A stretch of DNA of 64,000 nucleotides, taken from the NCBI GenBank assembly GCA_963281255.1, contig OY725497.1, forward strand, positions 4,456,968-4,520,967, read 5' to 3'. Shown here one piece after another: positions 51,801 to 61,220 of this stretch (positions are counted from its first letter, which is position 1; each line of letters begins with the position of its first letter). This stretch comes from Aphrocallistes beatrix. Taxonomy: Eukaryota > Porifera > Hexactinellida > Sceptrulophora > Aphrocallistidae. The notes below the pieces were generated by a model. The model was not told the origin of the DNA. It was given only the letters and a program-made list of their open reading frames with translations, and did not search any database. The translations under genes were made by a program, and so were the position numbers.

Positions 51801-54358
51801 GGATCAGGACGTAAACTGGAATTCGATTCACTCTCTCCTATTTTCGCTATCTCCTGAGGAGCAACCTTGGTTCCAGAATTCGATTTGAGTGAAACGAGAG
51901 AAGAAATACTCGACAAGATCTTGCTCGCCTTCTCAACAAGAGAAGATCTGGACGCCTGTTTCTCGATCTTAGCTTGTGTTTGAGGGGTGATAGGGGGTGT
52001 TTCCTCCTCGAGGAGAGGCTGATGGCTGTGTTGGACAGAAGGACGGGATACGAGGGAGATCTTACTCATCTGAGTGAGGGAGTGTCTCCTTGACTCGTGT
52101 TCCCTCAGAGTCAGAGAGTTCCTGCGGCTTTGTGGCTTTGGCGGTACCACAGGAGGACAGTTTTCCTCGATTTGGTTTTCGTTAGCATCGGTTGGGTCCG
52201 GTTCAGATCTACGAGGTTCCGGAGAGTCGCTCTGACGGCTCCTGCTGCTCCTCTTCTCTTGCTCCAGTTCGTCATCTCCCTGCGCGCGCGGGATGATCTG
52301 GTTCAGAGAGGCCGAGGAGTGGGACAGGAGACCTCCCTGGCGGGAGCTGGAACCGGATCCGGGATTCATCCGGCTCCTACTCGCCTCACTTTCCAGAGCC
52401 GGTCGGTTTGGCCTCTGCGAGAGAGCACTCACACTCTCCACCTCTGACAGGTAGGAGGGGATGGAGGGGAGAGAGGCCTTCAGCTCCAGACTGTGCGAGA
52501 TTGATATCGCAACCCCGACCGAGTCATTCCGGAGCTCAGAGAGGACTCTCCCCGCAGCTTCCGCTCGCCCGGCCCCTTCCTCTGACCGCGTCATACTTTG
52601 GACGATGGTGCAGGCCTCCGTGCGGTCCCCCGCCATGTAGAGGTCGTAAGGATAGGCCACCAGCTCGGTGGGAGGGAGCGAGGGGCGCACTTCCTCCAGA
52701 TTCATACTCGCCTGCATCTCCTGAGTGGCGAGTGAGATCTCATCCTCCTCAACAACCACAAAGTCGTCAGGAATGCTACCGATCTCGACCGTCTGTCCGT
52801 CGTCGATGTTGACGGTTTCCTTGGAGAAGTTGACCCTCTTGATCCCCGTCAGAGAGGCCGCGGTCTCCATCGCCTGTTCGGAGGGTCTGCTCGCTGTCTT
52901 GAGGATGGAGGGTTTGGGGCTGATGTACCCTTCACACCTCTCCTTGGCCCGTCTGGCCTTGTGCAGGGTCCGGCTGCTCACGTGGTCGAGGCGTGAAGGG
53001 ATTTGCTCTGACTCCTCGGAGGACTCGTCAGGGGTGCGCGGGGTCTCCGCGTCGCTGCTCTCCAGCTCGCTGGCCGAGTAGCTCGTGATGGCCTCCCGCA
53101 CCAGGTGCTTGATCGTCCGCAGTTTCTGGCGGGAAGTGGTGGAGCTGGCTCTGGAGACGGGCGGGGAGGTGAGAAGTTTCGCGATTTCCTGCAGCTCGTG
53201 GCTGTACTTGGCCGGGTTGGAGACCAGCTTGAGGAAGAGCTCGTCTTCCAGAACGCTGCTCGCGTCAGAGCTGTTGGTGGCCAGGCTGTGAGTGGCTGCG
53301 AGTGAGTGGCCGGAGTATGGCAGCCGAGGCTTGTAAAATTTGGCGCCACGCGCGCCCTTGGAAGAGGAGAGTCCCGCCACGAGATAGGGGTCCTCTGATT
53401 CCGTCTCCGAGGGGGTAGAGGTCCCGGAGGGGTACCCGCGGCTGGAGCTGTAGCTCTTGGGTCGCCGGGACCGGGGAGACTTGGACCACCCACTGCGGAT
53501 CTCGTCTCGGATGAAATCCTTGAGGCACTCGAACTCCTGAGAGAACCTCGGCTCCTCCCTCGGGGGGCAGCAAGGGGAGCAGTGGCGCTGGGGGCAGGAG
53601 TGGCAGGAGTGGCGGAGGGAGTGCGAGTGGTGTGCGGAGCACTCGTGGCAGGAGGGAGGAGGGGGGTAGGGGTAGGGCAGGGGGGCCTGCTGGATGATGA
53701 CAGGAGGGGAAGAGAGGTGCAGGTTGTGCGAAGGGAGGGAGGAGTAGGCATAGCCAGGGGACGGGTAAGGGGGCTCCTCTCTCTTCCTGTGAGGCGAACT
53801 CTCGCTCCGCGGCTTCTTCGACCCGCAGCGAGAGCACGCGGGCTTGAGAGAGAGCGCGGACTCCTCAGCTGTCACGTGGCTGTGTGTCGAGGTGTCGGGG
53901 GCGATGGGGTCGGGCTCTGGCGCCGAGATGAGAGGAGAGTTCACGATCTTCGGCAGTTTGAAGGACTCTTGCGACTTAACTACGGACGGAGCAGAGACGG
54001 AGACCTCACTCTGACACGGGGACATCTTGCTGGTCGATTTGTCCGGGACGGTGTAGGACTTCTTCGGGCTCCGATGCTCTGTCTGAAGTTTCGTAGCCCG
54101 CTTACTACTGCTGCTGCTGGGCCGGTCGGGCCGAGAGGAGGAGGGAACAGGAGACCGTAGCTCCGAGGAAGGTCTGCTGACGTCCTCTGGCCCGGCTGAG
54201 TAGCTGTCCTCCGCCTTGATAGGCTGCTTGGAGAAAGAGAGCTCCATGGGTCTGGGAGAAGGAGGGGAAGGTTGGCAAGTGTCTATCTGGACAGCTCTGT
54301 TCAGCATTTCTGTCAACTTCGGGCGAGGTATCGCTGCCTTTCTGTTCTCTTCTTCCAT
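48821..54358 (-). CDS. Large disordered repeat protein with SILK and RVxF PP1-docking motifs
   Basis: Intronless, 1,845 residues, almost entirely low-complexity Ser/Glu/Gln/Arg. No enzymatic domain seen. In order: a conserved-looking start (AAIPRPKLTEMLNRAV), a Cys/His/Pro-rich block near 225-275 (CHECSAHHSH, CHSCPQRHCSPCC), a charged helical region, then KPSILKT near 480 and KRVNFSKE near 507. SILK followed by RVxF is the arrangement used by regulators such as inhibitor-2 to bind protein phosphatase 1. From about 860 there are about 45 copies of SRSQSRQEDIP, then about seven copies of NLQNSDEQSEP and an acidic tail. Family unknown; PP1 binding is inferred from the two motifs. Confidence 0.75.
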   Translation of the reverse strand: MEEENRKAAIPRPKLTEMLNRAVQIDTCQPSPPSPRPMELSFSKQPIKAEDSYSAGPEDVSRPSSELRSPVPSSSRPDRPSSSSSKRATKLQTEHRSPKKSYTVPDKSTSKMSPCQSEVSVSAPSVVKSQESFKLPKIVNSPLISAPEPDPIAPDTSTHSHVTAEESALSLKPACSRCGSKKPRSESSPHRKREEPPYPSPGYAYSSLPSHNLHLSSPPVIIQQAPLPYPYPPPPSCHECSAHHSHSLRHSCHSCPQRHCSPCCPPREEPRFSQEFECLKDFIRDEIRSGWSKSPRSRRPKSYSSSRGYPSGTSTPSETESEDPYLVAGLSSSKGARGAKFYKPRLPYSGHSLAATHSLATNSSDASSVLEDELFLKLVSNPAKYSHELQEIAKLLTSPPVSRASSTTSRQKLRTIKHLVREAITSYSASELESSDAETPRTPDESSEESEQIPSRLDHVSSRTLHKARRAKERCEGYISPKPSILKTASRPSEQAMETAASLTGIKRVNFSKETVNIDDGQTVEIGSIPDDFVVVEEDEISLATQEMQASMNLEEVRPSLPPTELVAYPYDLYMAGDRTEACTIVQSMTRSEEGAGRAEAAGRVLSELRNDSVGVAISISHSLELKASLPSIPSYLSEVESVSALSQRPNRPALESEASRSRMNPGSGSSSRQGGLLSHSSASLNQIIPRAQGDDELEQEKRSSRSRQSDSPEPRRSEPDPTDANENQIEENCPPVVPPKPQSRRNSLTLREHESRRHSLTQMSKISLVSRPSVQHSHQPLLEEETPPITPQTQAKIEKQASRSSLVEKASKILSSISSLVSLKSNSGTKVAPQEIAKIGESESNSSLRPDPDKIGMKSSASRSQSRQEDIPSRSQSRQEDIPSRSQSRQEDIPSRSQSRQDVPSRSQSRQDIPSRSQSRQEDIPIRSQSRQEDIPSRSQSRQEDILSRSQSRQDVPSRSQSRQDVPSRSQSRQDVPSRSQSRQEDIPSRSQSRQEDIPSRSQSRQEDIPSRSQSRQEDILSRSQSRQDVPSRSQSRQEDTPSRSQSRQEDIPSRSQSRQDVPSRSQSRQEDIPIRSQSRQEDIPSRSQSRQEDILSRSQSRQDVPSRSQSRQDVPSRSQSRQEDIPSRSQSRQEDIPSRSQSRQEDILSRSQSRQEDIPSRSQSRQEDIPSRSQSRQEDIPSRSQSRQEDIPSRSQSRQEDILSRSQSRQEDIPSRSQSRQEDIPSRSQSRQEDIPNRSQSRQEDIPSRSQSRQEDILSRSQSRQEDIPSRSQSRQEDIPSRSQSRQEDIPSRSQSRQEDIISRSQSRQDIPSRSQSRQEDIISRSQSRQDIPSRSQSRQDEVERTENDAKEDETPQEKVSNFDVTNVCIEDASHGCDCSNCPEPVQCTDDCICANPNQELETDNPVSQQQPGIEPTLSKSSLKLLSSQPELSASSEKSGNVSPSVSAPVKILLSPEVEAIKTEEKSETEMGVKMTFSKEWKITCTKDCPDGVKETTITDWRDPNWEESEFYPREKELTSETERAPTSEGEELTNTSRSLANLQNSDEQSEPNLQNSDEQSKPNLQNSVEQSKPNLQNSDEQSKPNLQNSDEQSEANLQNSDEQNEPNLQNSDEQSQPNQVDLENKVDPVDPPTGENALEKSELSEVEKIDAEVDDVLTPEGENEIIAAIQSALQADQLETDPTSVSVASPSRDGGVDGETVYSKVETENVPQEEGNSTVEKAMQLDEQLTQSIEANESSQSDSPVLEKGEDQDEMTDPEGKGNSKSELEVVETDTAADIEPQAETDQPTDDTQTQTVETHVDSPQDVELSPLEGESLEQESGGNNPDANVPSPPPSNESCHA
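49493..49730 (-). repeat. 33-bp minisatellite encoding NLQNSDEQSEP, about 7 copies
   Basis: Seven near-identical in-frame 33-bp units in the C-terminal part of the large repeat protein; variants change one or two residues (SKP, SEA, NEP, SQP). Confidence 0.9.
50331..51775 (-). repeat. 33/30-bp coding minisatellite (SRSQSRQEDIP), about 45 copies
   Basis: Units of 33 bp (SRSQSRQEDIP) mixed with 30-bp units lacking one codon (SRSQSRQDVP, SRSQSRQDIP). Variants recur in blocks, for example the run with IPI, then DILS, then two or three DVP units, which indicates higher-order duplication. An alternative minus-strand frame is also open across the array (49969-51651). Confidence 0.95.
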
Positions 54359-54447
54359 TTTCTTGTTTATTCGCTATACAAAACAAATCAACACTAAAAT
54401 ACAAGAAAAGAGATTGTGTTGATCACCACTAAACCATTAGGTTAGTA

Positions 54448-54578
54448 CAGCGGTTCTGAACCTTTTCAGTCAGTGGTACCCCTTGGTGTCAACATGAGGT
54501 TCCACCCCTCTCAATGTTGTTGAACTTGGTCATGATAATAATGCTACGATTATCCTTACCCCAGGTTCAGAACCGCTG
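54448..54578. mobile_element. hAT-type MITE, second element (131 bp)
   Basis: Ends CAGCGGTTCTGAACCTTTTC and CAGGTTCAGAACCGCTG, nearly perfect inverted repeats of the same terminal type as the element at 17098. Putative 8-bp flanks GGTTAGTA and GATTCGTA match at 6 of 8 positions, so it is older or mutated. It lies between the large repeat gene and TRNT1. Confidence 0.75.
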
Positions 54579-54961
54579 GATTCGTACATCAAAATTTCAA
54601 AAGTTTAATGAATAAAATCAAAATGTATGAATACTGTACGTATGTCATTGGCTCATAGGCGCCAGGTTTCTGAAAATAAACACAAACCTGGGGTGAGGGG
54701 GGTGAGAGGGCCGGGCGAACGACGGTAGGGGGTCTGCCCATCCCCACTTTAACCAAGTTTATGCCTATGTACCACTAAATATTCAAAAAATAAATCAAAA
54801 GTCGATCGAAATAGATCAGAATCAGTCAATCCCTCCGACCCCCACACTTGATACCTATGCTTTTAGTTCGTCCTATTTATCCATGGTTCCATATCTCAGT
54901 GTTATTCAGTGTTGTATTACAATTCCAGTCAGGTTATTATTAGAAAAAATATGCGTAATTA

Positions 54962-56365
54962 ATGATTTGCAACTACAGAACAATCTCAAGCATTGTCAAG
55001 ACCCAAAAGATAATCCTAGGAAACGCGAAATTTCTCAGTCAATTTATTCACGGATTTAAAACATCTCTTCGAATGGCTTCAAACCTCTCAGACCCTAAAC
55101 AGCCTCAACCAGCAGAAGCCCCTGCCTCAGTCAAGGCGAAGCTGAGAGTCTACCCTAGCCTAATCAAACCTGAGTTGCTAAGGAAAGTGCTCAGCGATGA
55201 GGTGCAAAGACTGATGGAGTGTTTCTCAGAGCACGGCTACTCCACCTCGGTGGTGGGAGGGGCGGTGAGGGACCTCGCCATCGGACAAGTGCCACACGAC
55301 CTGGACCTATGCACAGACGCCACACCCGAGGAGATGCAGAACTTTCTCAAGAAACAATACCACGTGGTGCCCATAGGGCAGAAGTACGGGACGCTACTGG
55401 TGGTTCTGAAGGATGAGAATATAGAGGTGACCACTTTGCGCGTGGACAAGGTGACGGATGGACGCCACGCGGAAGTGGAGTTTACGAGGCAGTGGGAAAT
55501 AGACGCAGAGCGGCGAGACTTCACCATCAACGCTCTCTACATGGACCGCACCGGAACTGTGCTGGACTACTTCAGCGGGGTGGAGGACCTGAAGGCGCGG
55601 AGGATCCTGTTCGTGAAGGACGCAGACCAGCGCATCCAGGAGGACTACCTGCGCATCCTCAGGTACTTCCGCTTCTACGGACGCATCAACGAAGGGGTCG
55701 AGTCCCACGACGCTGGCACGCTGGAGGCGATCAGGAAGAACGCAGAGGGGTTGAAGAAGATTTCGAAGGAGCGCGTGTGGAGCGAGATGCAACGGATTCT
55801 GCCAGGAAAGTTGGCGCCTCAACTCGTGCAGGTGATGTATCAGCTGGGAGTGGCACTGCAGATCGACATGCCACAGCCCGGGAATGTGGAGGAGTTGGAG
55901 AGGGTGTGGACGCTGCACGCGAACGGGAAGCACAAACTGGCGCCGGTGACCCTGCTGATGGCACTGGTGGACGGAGGGGACGAGCACTCGGTAGGAGAGT
56001 ACTGCTCCAAATGGAAGATGTCTACGGTTGAGAAGAAACACGCAATCACGATAGTGACATCACGGAACGTGGAATCTGACAACTTCGTGAAATACTGTAA
56101 AGATATGCTGTTGGATCGAACTCCCATCGCCAGCGTCCTCGACCTGATGGTGTATAAGGGGCGGCCGGAATCCGAAGTCAGTAGTTTAGCCAACTGGGAT
56201 TGCCCTGAGTTCACAGTCACAGGGCATGATCTCATGAAGCTTGGGTTGAGCGGGAAAGAGGTAGGGATTATGAAGGAGAAACTGAACAAGATATGGAGAG
56301 AGAGCGACTTCCTTACGAGCAAGGAACAGCTTTTAGAATTGGCCGTCCAGTTGATGAAAGATTAG
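54962..56365 (+). CDS. TRNT1: CCA-adding tRNA nucleotidyltransferase
   Basis: Adds the 3' CCA to tRNAs using CTP and ATP, in cytosol and mitochondria. Intronless, 467 residues (human 434). Class II nucleotidyltransferase motifs: VVGGAVRDLAIGQVPHDLDL with the GG and DxD metal site near 97-116, DAERRDFTINALYMD (ribose recognition), EDYLRILRYFRFYGRI (base recognition) and KERVWSEMQRIL. The first about 38 residues are basic/hydrophobic (mitochondrial presequence), and an internal Met at 55073 (MASNLSDPK) could start the cytosolic form. It converges with the small gene ending at 56441. Confidence 0.95.
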   Translation: MICNYRTISSIVKTQKIILGNAKFLSQFIHGFKTSLRMASNLSDPKQPQPAEAPASVKAKLRVYPSLIKPELLRKVLSDEVQRLMECFSEHGYSTSVVGGAVRDLAIGQVPHDLDLCTDATPEEMQNFLKKQYHVVPIGQKYGTLLVVLKDENIEVTTLRVDKVTDGRHAEVEFTRQWEIDAERRDFTINALYMDRTGTVLDYFSGVEDLKARRILFVKDADQRIQEDYLRILRYFRFYGRINEGVESHDAGTLEAIRKNAEGLKKISKERVWSEMQRILPGKLAPQLVQVMYQLGVALQIDMPQPGNVEELERVWTLHANGKHKLAPVTLLMALVDGGDEHSVGEYCSKWKMSTVEKKHAITIVTSRNVESDNFVKYCKDMLLDRTPIASVLDLMVYKGRPESEVSSLANWDCPEFTVTGHDLMKLGLSGKEVGIMKEKLNKIWRESDFLTSKEQLLELAVQLMKD

Positions 56366-56440
56366 TTCATGTATTTGGTATTGTAATGAATTGAGGCTGA
56401 GTATTGTAATATATGTTTTGATAGAAGTATTCTAAATGAG

Positions 56441-57031
56441 TTAGTGAAACGCGAAACCAACTTTATCTTCCGCGAGGCTGGACTCTAGCTTGATTCTGCT
56501 GGTCAGCTGTTCCCTTAGACTCTGCTTCAGCTGATTTATCTGAAACAGCTGGTCTGCGTGTTTCTTTTCTCCTTCTACCTTCAGGCTTACGACCCACCTA
56601 ATCCCGTGGAACCGTGTCAGAGCTATAGGACTTTATAATCATGACATTAATTAATAACTGACCTCTTCTGTTCGCTCAACTTCTCCTGCTCCCAGGAGAG
56701 TCGCCCCTTGAGTGTGTGCGCCTCGAAATTAAGCATCTTCTCCACCCTCTTCTTCCACTCAGGATCCTGCTTGATCTTCCTCAATAGCTTCCTGCTGTCT
56801 TCTGACAGCTCCCCTTGCTCTAGGAGCGGTTCGATGAAGGAGGGGTGAGATGGGATGTGTTCCAACTCCTAGGAATTGCAGCTAAATTATTTATTATTTG
56901 ATATGACGGCGCATTTCAAAAAAAAAAGCTGTCGTTACCATTGAGAAATCTTCTGAACATTCGGTACCAGCATCAATGTATCCGGGATTTCTGTCTGCAG
57001 CAGAGCTAAGTTTAATCGTCTTGTCTGCCAT
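56441..57031 (-). CDS. Small coiled-coil protein, three exons, unrecognised
   Basis: Exons 57031-56939, 56868-56663 and 56585-56441 (phases 0 and 2), 147 residues. I do not recognise the family. Start MADKTIKLSSAADRNPGYID; middle HPSFIEPLLEQGELSEDSRK and PEWKKRVEKMLNFEAHTLKG; the end is an amphipathic coiled coil (DQLFQINQLKQSLREQLTSR). The third-exon acceptor at GTCGTAAG was chosen because it is the only nearby one that keeps the coiled-coil frame. The stop lies 76 bp from the TRNT1 stop, tail to tail. Confidence 0.6.
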
Positions 57032-57464
57032 TACGAGGAAATATGGAACATATCAAAATGATAGAGAAAATATTTGATCATTCCGCAAAAGTTCTGTATT
57101 TATACTCGGGCGCATTAGGATTATTATAATATTATAACGCAGAGACATGATTGGTTAGATGCATCTGTATTTTCATTTGTGATTCTGCGAAATCGTGCGG
57201 AATCTTAAATTAGTAAATAATGATGGTTTATAATAAGGTTCTATTAAGCATTTTCACACCTAAAGAAATGAGATATGTGTCCTAGAACCAAAGTTGTCTT
57301 GCCTGCGTCCACCCGAATAACTCATCCGGGCCCAGCTGGATACTGGAGGAGTGAAGATACATATGTGTAGAGACAGAAATATTTGATATTGACGTTAGCT
57401 ATTGAAATAAACTTTTTTACGAATTCGTCAGTTTATATCGGTTGTATTGAGTAGAAGTACAGTA

Positions 57465-57573
57465 TTAACCGTAGAATGCCGACTGGGGATACAGTGTCCC
57501 CGATATCGCGGATGTCTCCCAGCCATTTTCTATGCCACTGAAGCCATATAAGTGCTCGGCATTCTACAGTTAA
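57465..57573 (+). mobile_element. TTAA-flanked MITE, copy 3 (109 bp, reference copy)
   Basis: TTAA, then CCGTAGAATGCCGA ... TCGGCATTCTACAG, then TTAA; 13 of 14 terminal positions pair. The middle contains the self-complementary GGGGATACAGTGTCCCC and GATATCGCGG. Copies at 9841 (inverted) and 12565 (truncated). Confidence 0.8.
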
Positions 57574-57877
57574 GCCTCAGTCTTATGTATATAGTTTGGG
57601 GTTCGTCATAAATTCTCAATTCTCAACTGTGAAACCTAATCGGGATTCAAACAGAGAGTTCCGGACGAAATAAACCAATTGAATCCTAAACAAATCTCCC
57701 AATAACTCCAAGAAATAGCTACGGTATAAACAAGAAGTAAATGAATCCACTCTTGCATAAATATGTTTATTACACTACAATATATGTTACAGATACCTAT
57801 CTACTAGGGTTATTGGCACACGATAGGAAACTAGAAGTCTATTACATTTACACTCAAATCTCTGAACTACTAAATAA

Positions 57878-59215
57878 CTATGAGCTGTGGGTGTGTAAAC
57901 ATTTCCACTCTGAGTTGTTATTGTCCCACACACGCGTCTCATTGAACACGATCTCTTCCCACTTCCCTGCGGAGGATTTCTGTTTCACACTGGCCTTGTA
58001 AGTTATGCAAGCGGACGTAGTTCCCAATAGATGTACCACCGGCTCTAGGATAGTTACCACGGCGTCCTTTTGGAATGTGTGTTGTTTCATAGGGACACAG
58101 GTGCTGTCTGGGTGCATGAGTCCATTCACAGTGTCTTTGTCTCCTCGCACACTGGCTTCCAGGAGCTTGCCACTGGCCTCCCGGACGTCCGACTTCATCT
58201 TGTCCGGGTCAAGGCCCGGGGACGCCGACTTCTCCGTCTCTTCGGCTTGCTCCTTGGCGCTCGCAGGGAGCATCATCCGTTTCAGGAAGATGTTCGCCTG
58301 CACGGCGGATCGGAGCTTACGCTTTGCGTTGAAGGCCGCCATCTGTTTGATGGTTTCTTGTCGATGCATCTTAGACGCCTCTTTCCCCCTCACCCATGGG
58401 TGGTCCAGTGCCTCCGCGATAGTGATGCGTTTGTGCGGGTCGACTGTTAGCATCCTTTGGATTAGTTCCTTCGCTGATTTGGAGACAGTGTCCCATTCAG
58501 GTTTCGGGAAATCGTAGCGGCCTTCTTTGATTTGTTTGTAGAGTCTCTCCTGCACTTCGTCCCAGAATGGAGGGTAGCCGACAAGCAGGATGTACAGAAT
58601 CACCCCAATGGCCCACGTGTCCACCGGTTTCCCGTAGCTCTCCCTCTTTATCACCTCCGGCGACAAGTACCCGGGGGTACCAGCGAACCCGTACCAAGAG
58701 AACTCAGTCGGATGTTCCAGTTCGATCGCCAAACCAAAGTCTGCGACTTTTATATCGGCTGGGTGAACCTTGCTGGAGAGGAGAAGATTCTCTGGCTTCA
58801 AGTCGCGATGTACGATGCCCTTCTCGTGACAAAAATGGATCGCGTCTAGGATCTGCCGAGTCGCCTTGCTGGCATCCTCTTCCGAATAGAATTCTCTCTT
58901 GACAATATCGTCGAACAACTCCCCACCCGTGATAAGTTCGAATACCAAGTAGTAGAATTCTTTGTCGATAAAATCATCCAGCATTCCGACTATATTTGGG
59001 TGCGAGGAAACTGACTGACAGACTCTGATTTCGCGCTGTAGCTTATTCGTTTCTCTAGCGCTCAAACTCTTCGCTTTGATGATCTTGACTGCATTTACCT
59101 TCTTCGTTTTTTTGTCAATCGCTTCCTTAACTACACTGAATGCACCCTTTCCCAGTTCCTTCCCAATCGTGTATGTTTTTTTGAAATCTTTATTTTCTGT
59201 TTCCTTGGATGCCAT
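57878..59215 (-). CDS. CAMK2: Calcium/calmodulin-dependent protein kinase II, shortened hub domain
   Basis: Intronless, 445 residues. The kinase domain is complete: GKGAFSVV glycine loop, catalytic lysine in [19 protein letters not shown] at 159-161, [10 protein letters not shown]. The autoinhibitory segment [10 protein letters not shown] has the autophosphorylation threonine at 288, followed by the calmodulin-binding [11 protein letters not shown]. After a short linker, the association (hub) domain runs from about 338 to 445 and lacks roughly 20-25 residues that normally sit between the first helix and the first long strand (the FEPEA..G..F..FYF region), while [12 protein letters not shown] and [10 protein letters not shown] are kept. 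Ser/Thr kinase of calcium signalling. Holoenzyme assembly may be altered. Confidence 0.9.
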   Translation of the reverse strand: MASKETENKDFKKTYTIGKELGKGAFSVVKEAIDKKTKKVNAVKIIKAKSLSARETNKLQREIRVCQSVSSHPNIVGMLDDFIDKEFYYLVFELITGGELFDDIVKREFYSEEDASKATRQILDAIHFCHEKGIVHRDLKPENLLLSSKVHPADIKVADFGLAIELEHPTEFSWYGFAGTPGYLSPEVIKRESYGKPVDTWAIGVILYILLVGYPPFWDEVQERLYKQIKEGRYDFPKPEWDTVSKSAKELIQRMLTVDPHKRITIAEALDHPWVRGKEASKMHRQETIKQMAAFNAKRKLRSAVQANIFLKRMMLPASAKEQAEETEKSASPGLDPDKMKSDVREASGKLLEASVRGDKDTVNGLMHPDSTCVPMKQHTFQKDAVVTILEPVVHLLGTTSACITYKASVKQKSSAGKWEEIVFNETRVWDNNNSEWKCLHTHSS

Positions 59216-60196
59216 AGTTTTTAGCTACAATTGCAAAATTGAGACTATTTAAGCTTGAAACTCAGACTATCTTCATTATCTACTATTTGCATAATTATAA
59301 TCCTATAATTTGTGTGTATCAGCTTTCAATGAAATTAGTAGAATCAGGGAAGTACGAGTGACGGTGGCAACAGAACCATTTATAATTATAAGTAGGCGAT
59401 GGTGTCAACATTTAGGCCTTCGAGATCATGAATAGTCCAACTCTCGCGTTCTTGTTAGCTTAAACGGAACTCTGCTACGTTTCGATTAAACCAGACTGTC
59501 CGGCATGGGCATAGTTAGAACGTGAATCCAGAATCAATTAACAAAACAGAGCTGGCATACGAATGCATTGTTCCAACACAATTCCTCTTTTTATTATAAA
59601 AAGTCACAAGATTGTATTGTTCTAGAATTTCATTTTAGAAATGCATTTAACTGTCTGAATTGGTACATATTATATGTAGTCAGTGGTAGTCATAGCGACC
59701 ACGGCCGCCACACTTTTCTATCATCTACTGTCCGCTATGGGATGTCCGTACCACTTTGGAACTTATTTTTTAGTCAGATCAGTACCTTCTGATAAATACT
59801 TTTCCCTCTCTTTCCCCCCACATTCATTTCATTCCCCACTTCTCCGCTTATAAATGTACATTTATATGGAAATGAGCAAAGACACCCAAATTGACCGCTA
59901 ATAAAGATTCCTAGTTATAGATGTTGTATGTATTAAAATTTAAGTCTCATAAACTGAGTATCATTATTCTTTATTCGATGACATCACCATCGACTCTAAT
60001 GAGTGGCACGAGATGGAATTTAGTGGAGCCCTTTCCCTACATTGCATTTCAGTTTTTAATAACAAATAATAAATATTGAACTGTACTAATACATAATTGT
60101 TACTATAAATAGATCTCTGTATTGAATGAATAAAGTGATAATTTATTGCGGGTTGACTGAAATTATTATGAAACCATTTGACCAATCATTTTCCAT
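59216..60196. other. Intergenic
   Basis: About 980 bp. It should include the CaMKII promoter and the START gene 3' end. AT-rich; nothing else recognised. Confidence 0.6.
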
Positions 60197-60976
60197 TTAA
60201 AACGAGTGTCTTCTGCTGAGAGTAACAGGCCCACTTTTCTTGGTCTCAGGGAGGAAACCCCATCTGAGTAGGTTCTCCCGCTTAGCGTACAAGCACTGGT
60301 CCCTTTGCTTGGGAATCCTCCAAGGCTTGTGATCAGGATTGTGGTCCTTTTTCCAGGCTTCGTAGCTCAGAATCGAATCGTACATCACTTTAAGCGTATT
60401 TGGCACAGTTCGTTTGGTCATTTGATTGATTAGAAAGGAAGGAATGTACCCTTTGGGGTCGAAATGGGTCAGGTAGGTAAGGAAGGATCCTCCAGGAACA
60501 GCGCGAATTCGGTAACCAGTGATAAACGTGTGTGCACGGACACTTTTATCCGTGACCGGGAACAAATCCACCTCGACTGAGTGGTATATGATCATGTAGT
60601 CTCCGTGGCTTGGAATGCACGTCTTCTGGATCACAAGGTCTCTGTCGTACAGAGGGAACGGACAGGTTATGTAGTAGTACTCCAGTGAGTTTTGGTCGTC
60701 CAGATAGCATACCATACAGCCCGAGTAGTTGTTATTCACAGCGTTGTATTCAGGGTCTTGGATGAGATCGAAGATGGTTGTAGGAGAGGAGTCTTTGAAC
60801 GTAGAGGTGACACGGAACATGTAGATGTTAGTGCCAGGTGATTTCCTGGACTCCACCACAGTCCCACTGGCGTTGTAGCTTTCCTCCCAGCCTTCCGAGG
60901 TGTTGGTTAGCAGTTTGAAGTAGTCTACATCTGCTTCTGCCAATGGCTGCAAACGTGCGGACAATGAATGCTCCAT
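60197..60976 (-). CDS. START-domain lipid-binding protein (STARD10/PCTP-like)
   Basis: Single exon, 259 residues, essentially a lone START domain (about 20-225) with a short basic tail, as in PCTP and STARD10. Visible: WEESYNASGTVVESR, VTSTFKDSSPTTIFDLIQDP, YYITCPFPLYDRDLVI, TYLTHFDPKGYIPSFLINQM. Such proteins bind phospholipids in the cytosol. No signal peptide or membrane segment. Which STARD subgroup is uncertain. Confidence 0.85.
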   Translation of the reverse strand: MEHSLSARLQPLAEADVDYFKLLTNTSEGWEESYNASGTVVESRKSPGTNIYMFRVTSTFKDSSPTTIFDLIQDPEYNAVNNNYSGCMVCYLDDQNSLEYYYITCPFPLYDRDLVIQKTCIPSHGDYMIIYHSVEVDLFPVTDKSVRAHTFITGYRIRAVPGGSFLTYLTHFDPKGYIPSFLINQMTKRTVPNTLKVMYDSILSYEAWKKDHNPDHKPWRIPKQRDQCLYAKRENLLRWGFLPETKKSGPVTLSRRHSF

Positions 60977-61220
60977 TTACTATGCAATAATAATGAAAAG
61001 TACGTTAAAATGCTGATAAAACGAAAGATTGAGAAAGTTTTGTTATACACGTGTTATATAGCCCCAAACAAATGTCACTCAAAAGCATCAATGTGGAGTA
61101 AATACTGACATTTTATGATACAAAACAATCTAAATAAGTAACCACAAATAACAAACATATGGAAATGAGGCATAGCACAAGATGCAAGAATAAGAAAGAC
61201 ATTTCCAAAACTTTCTGTGT

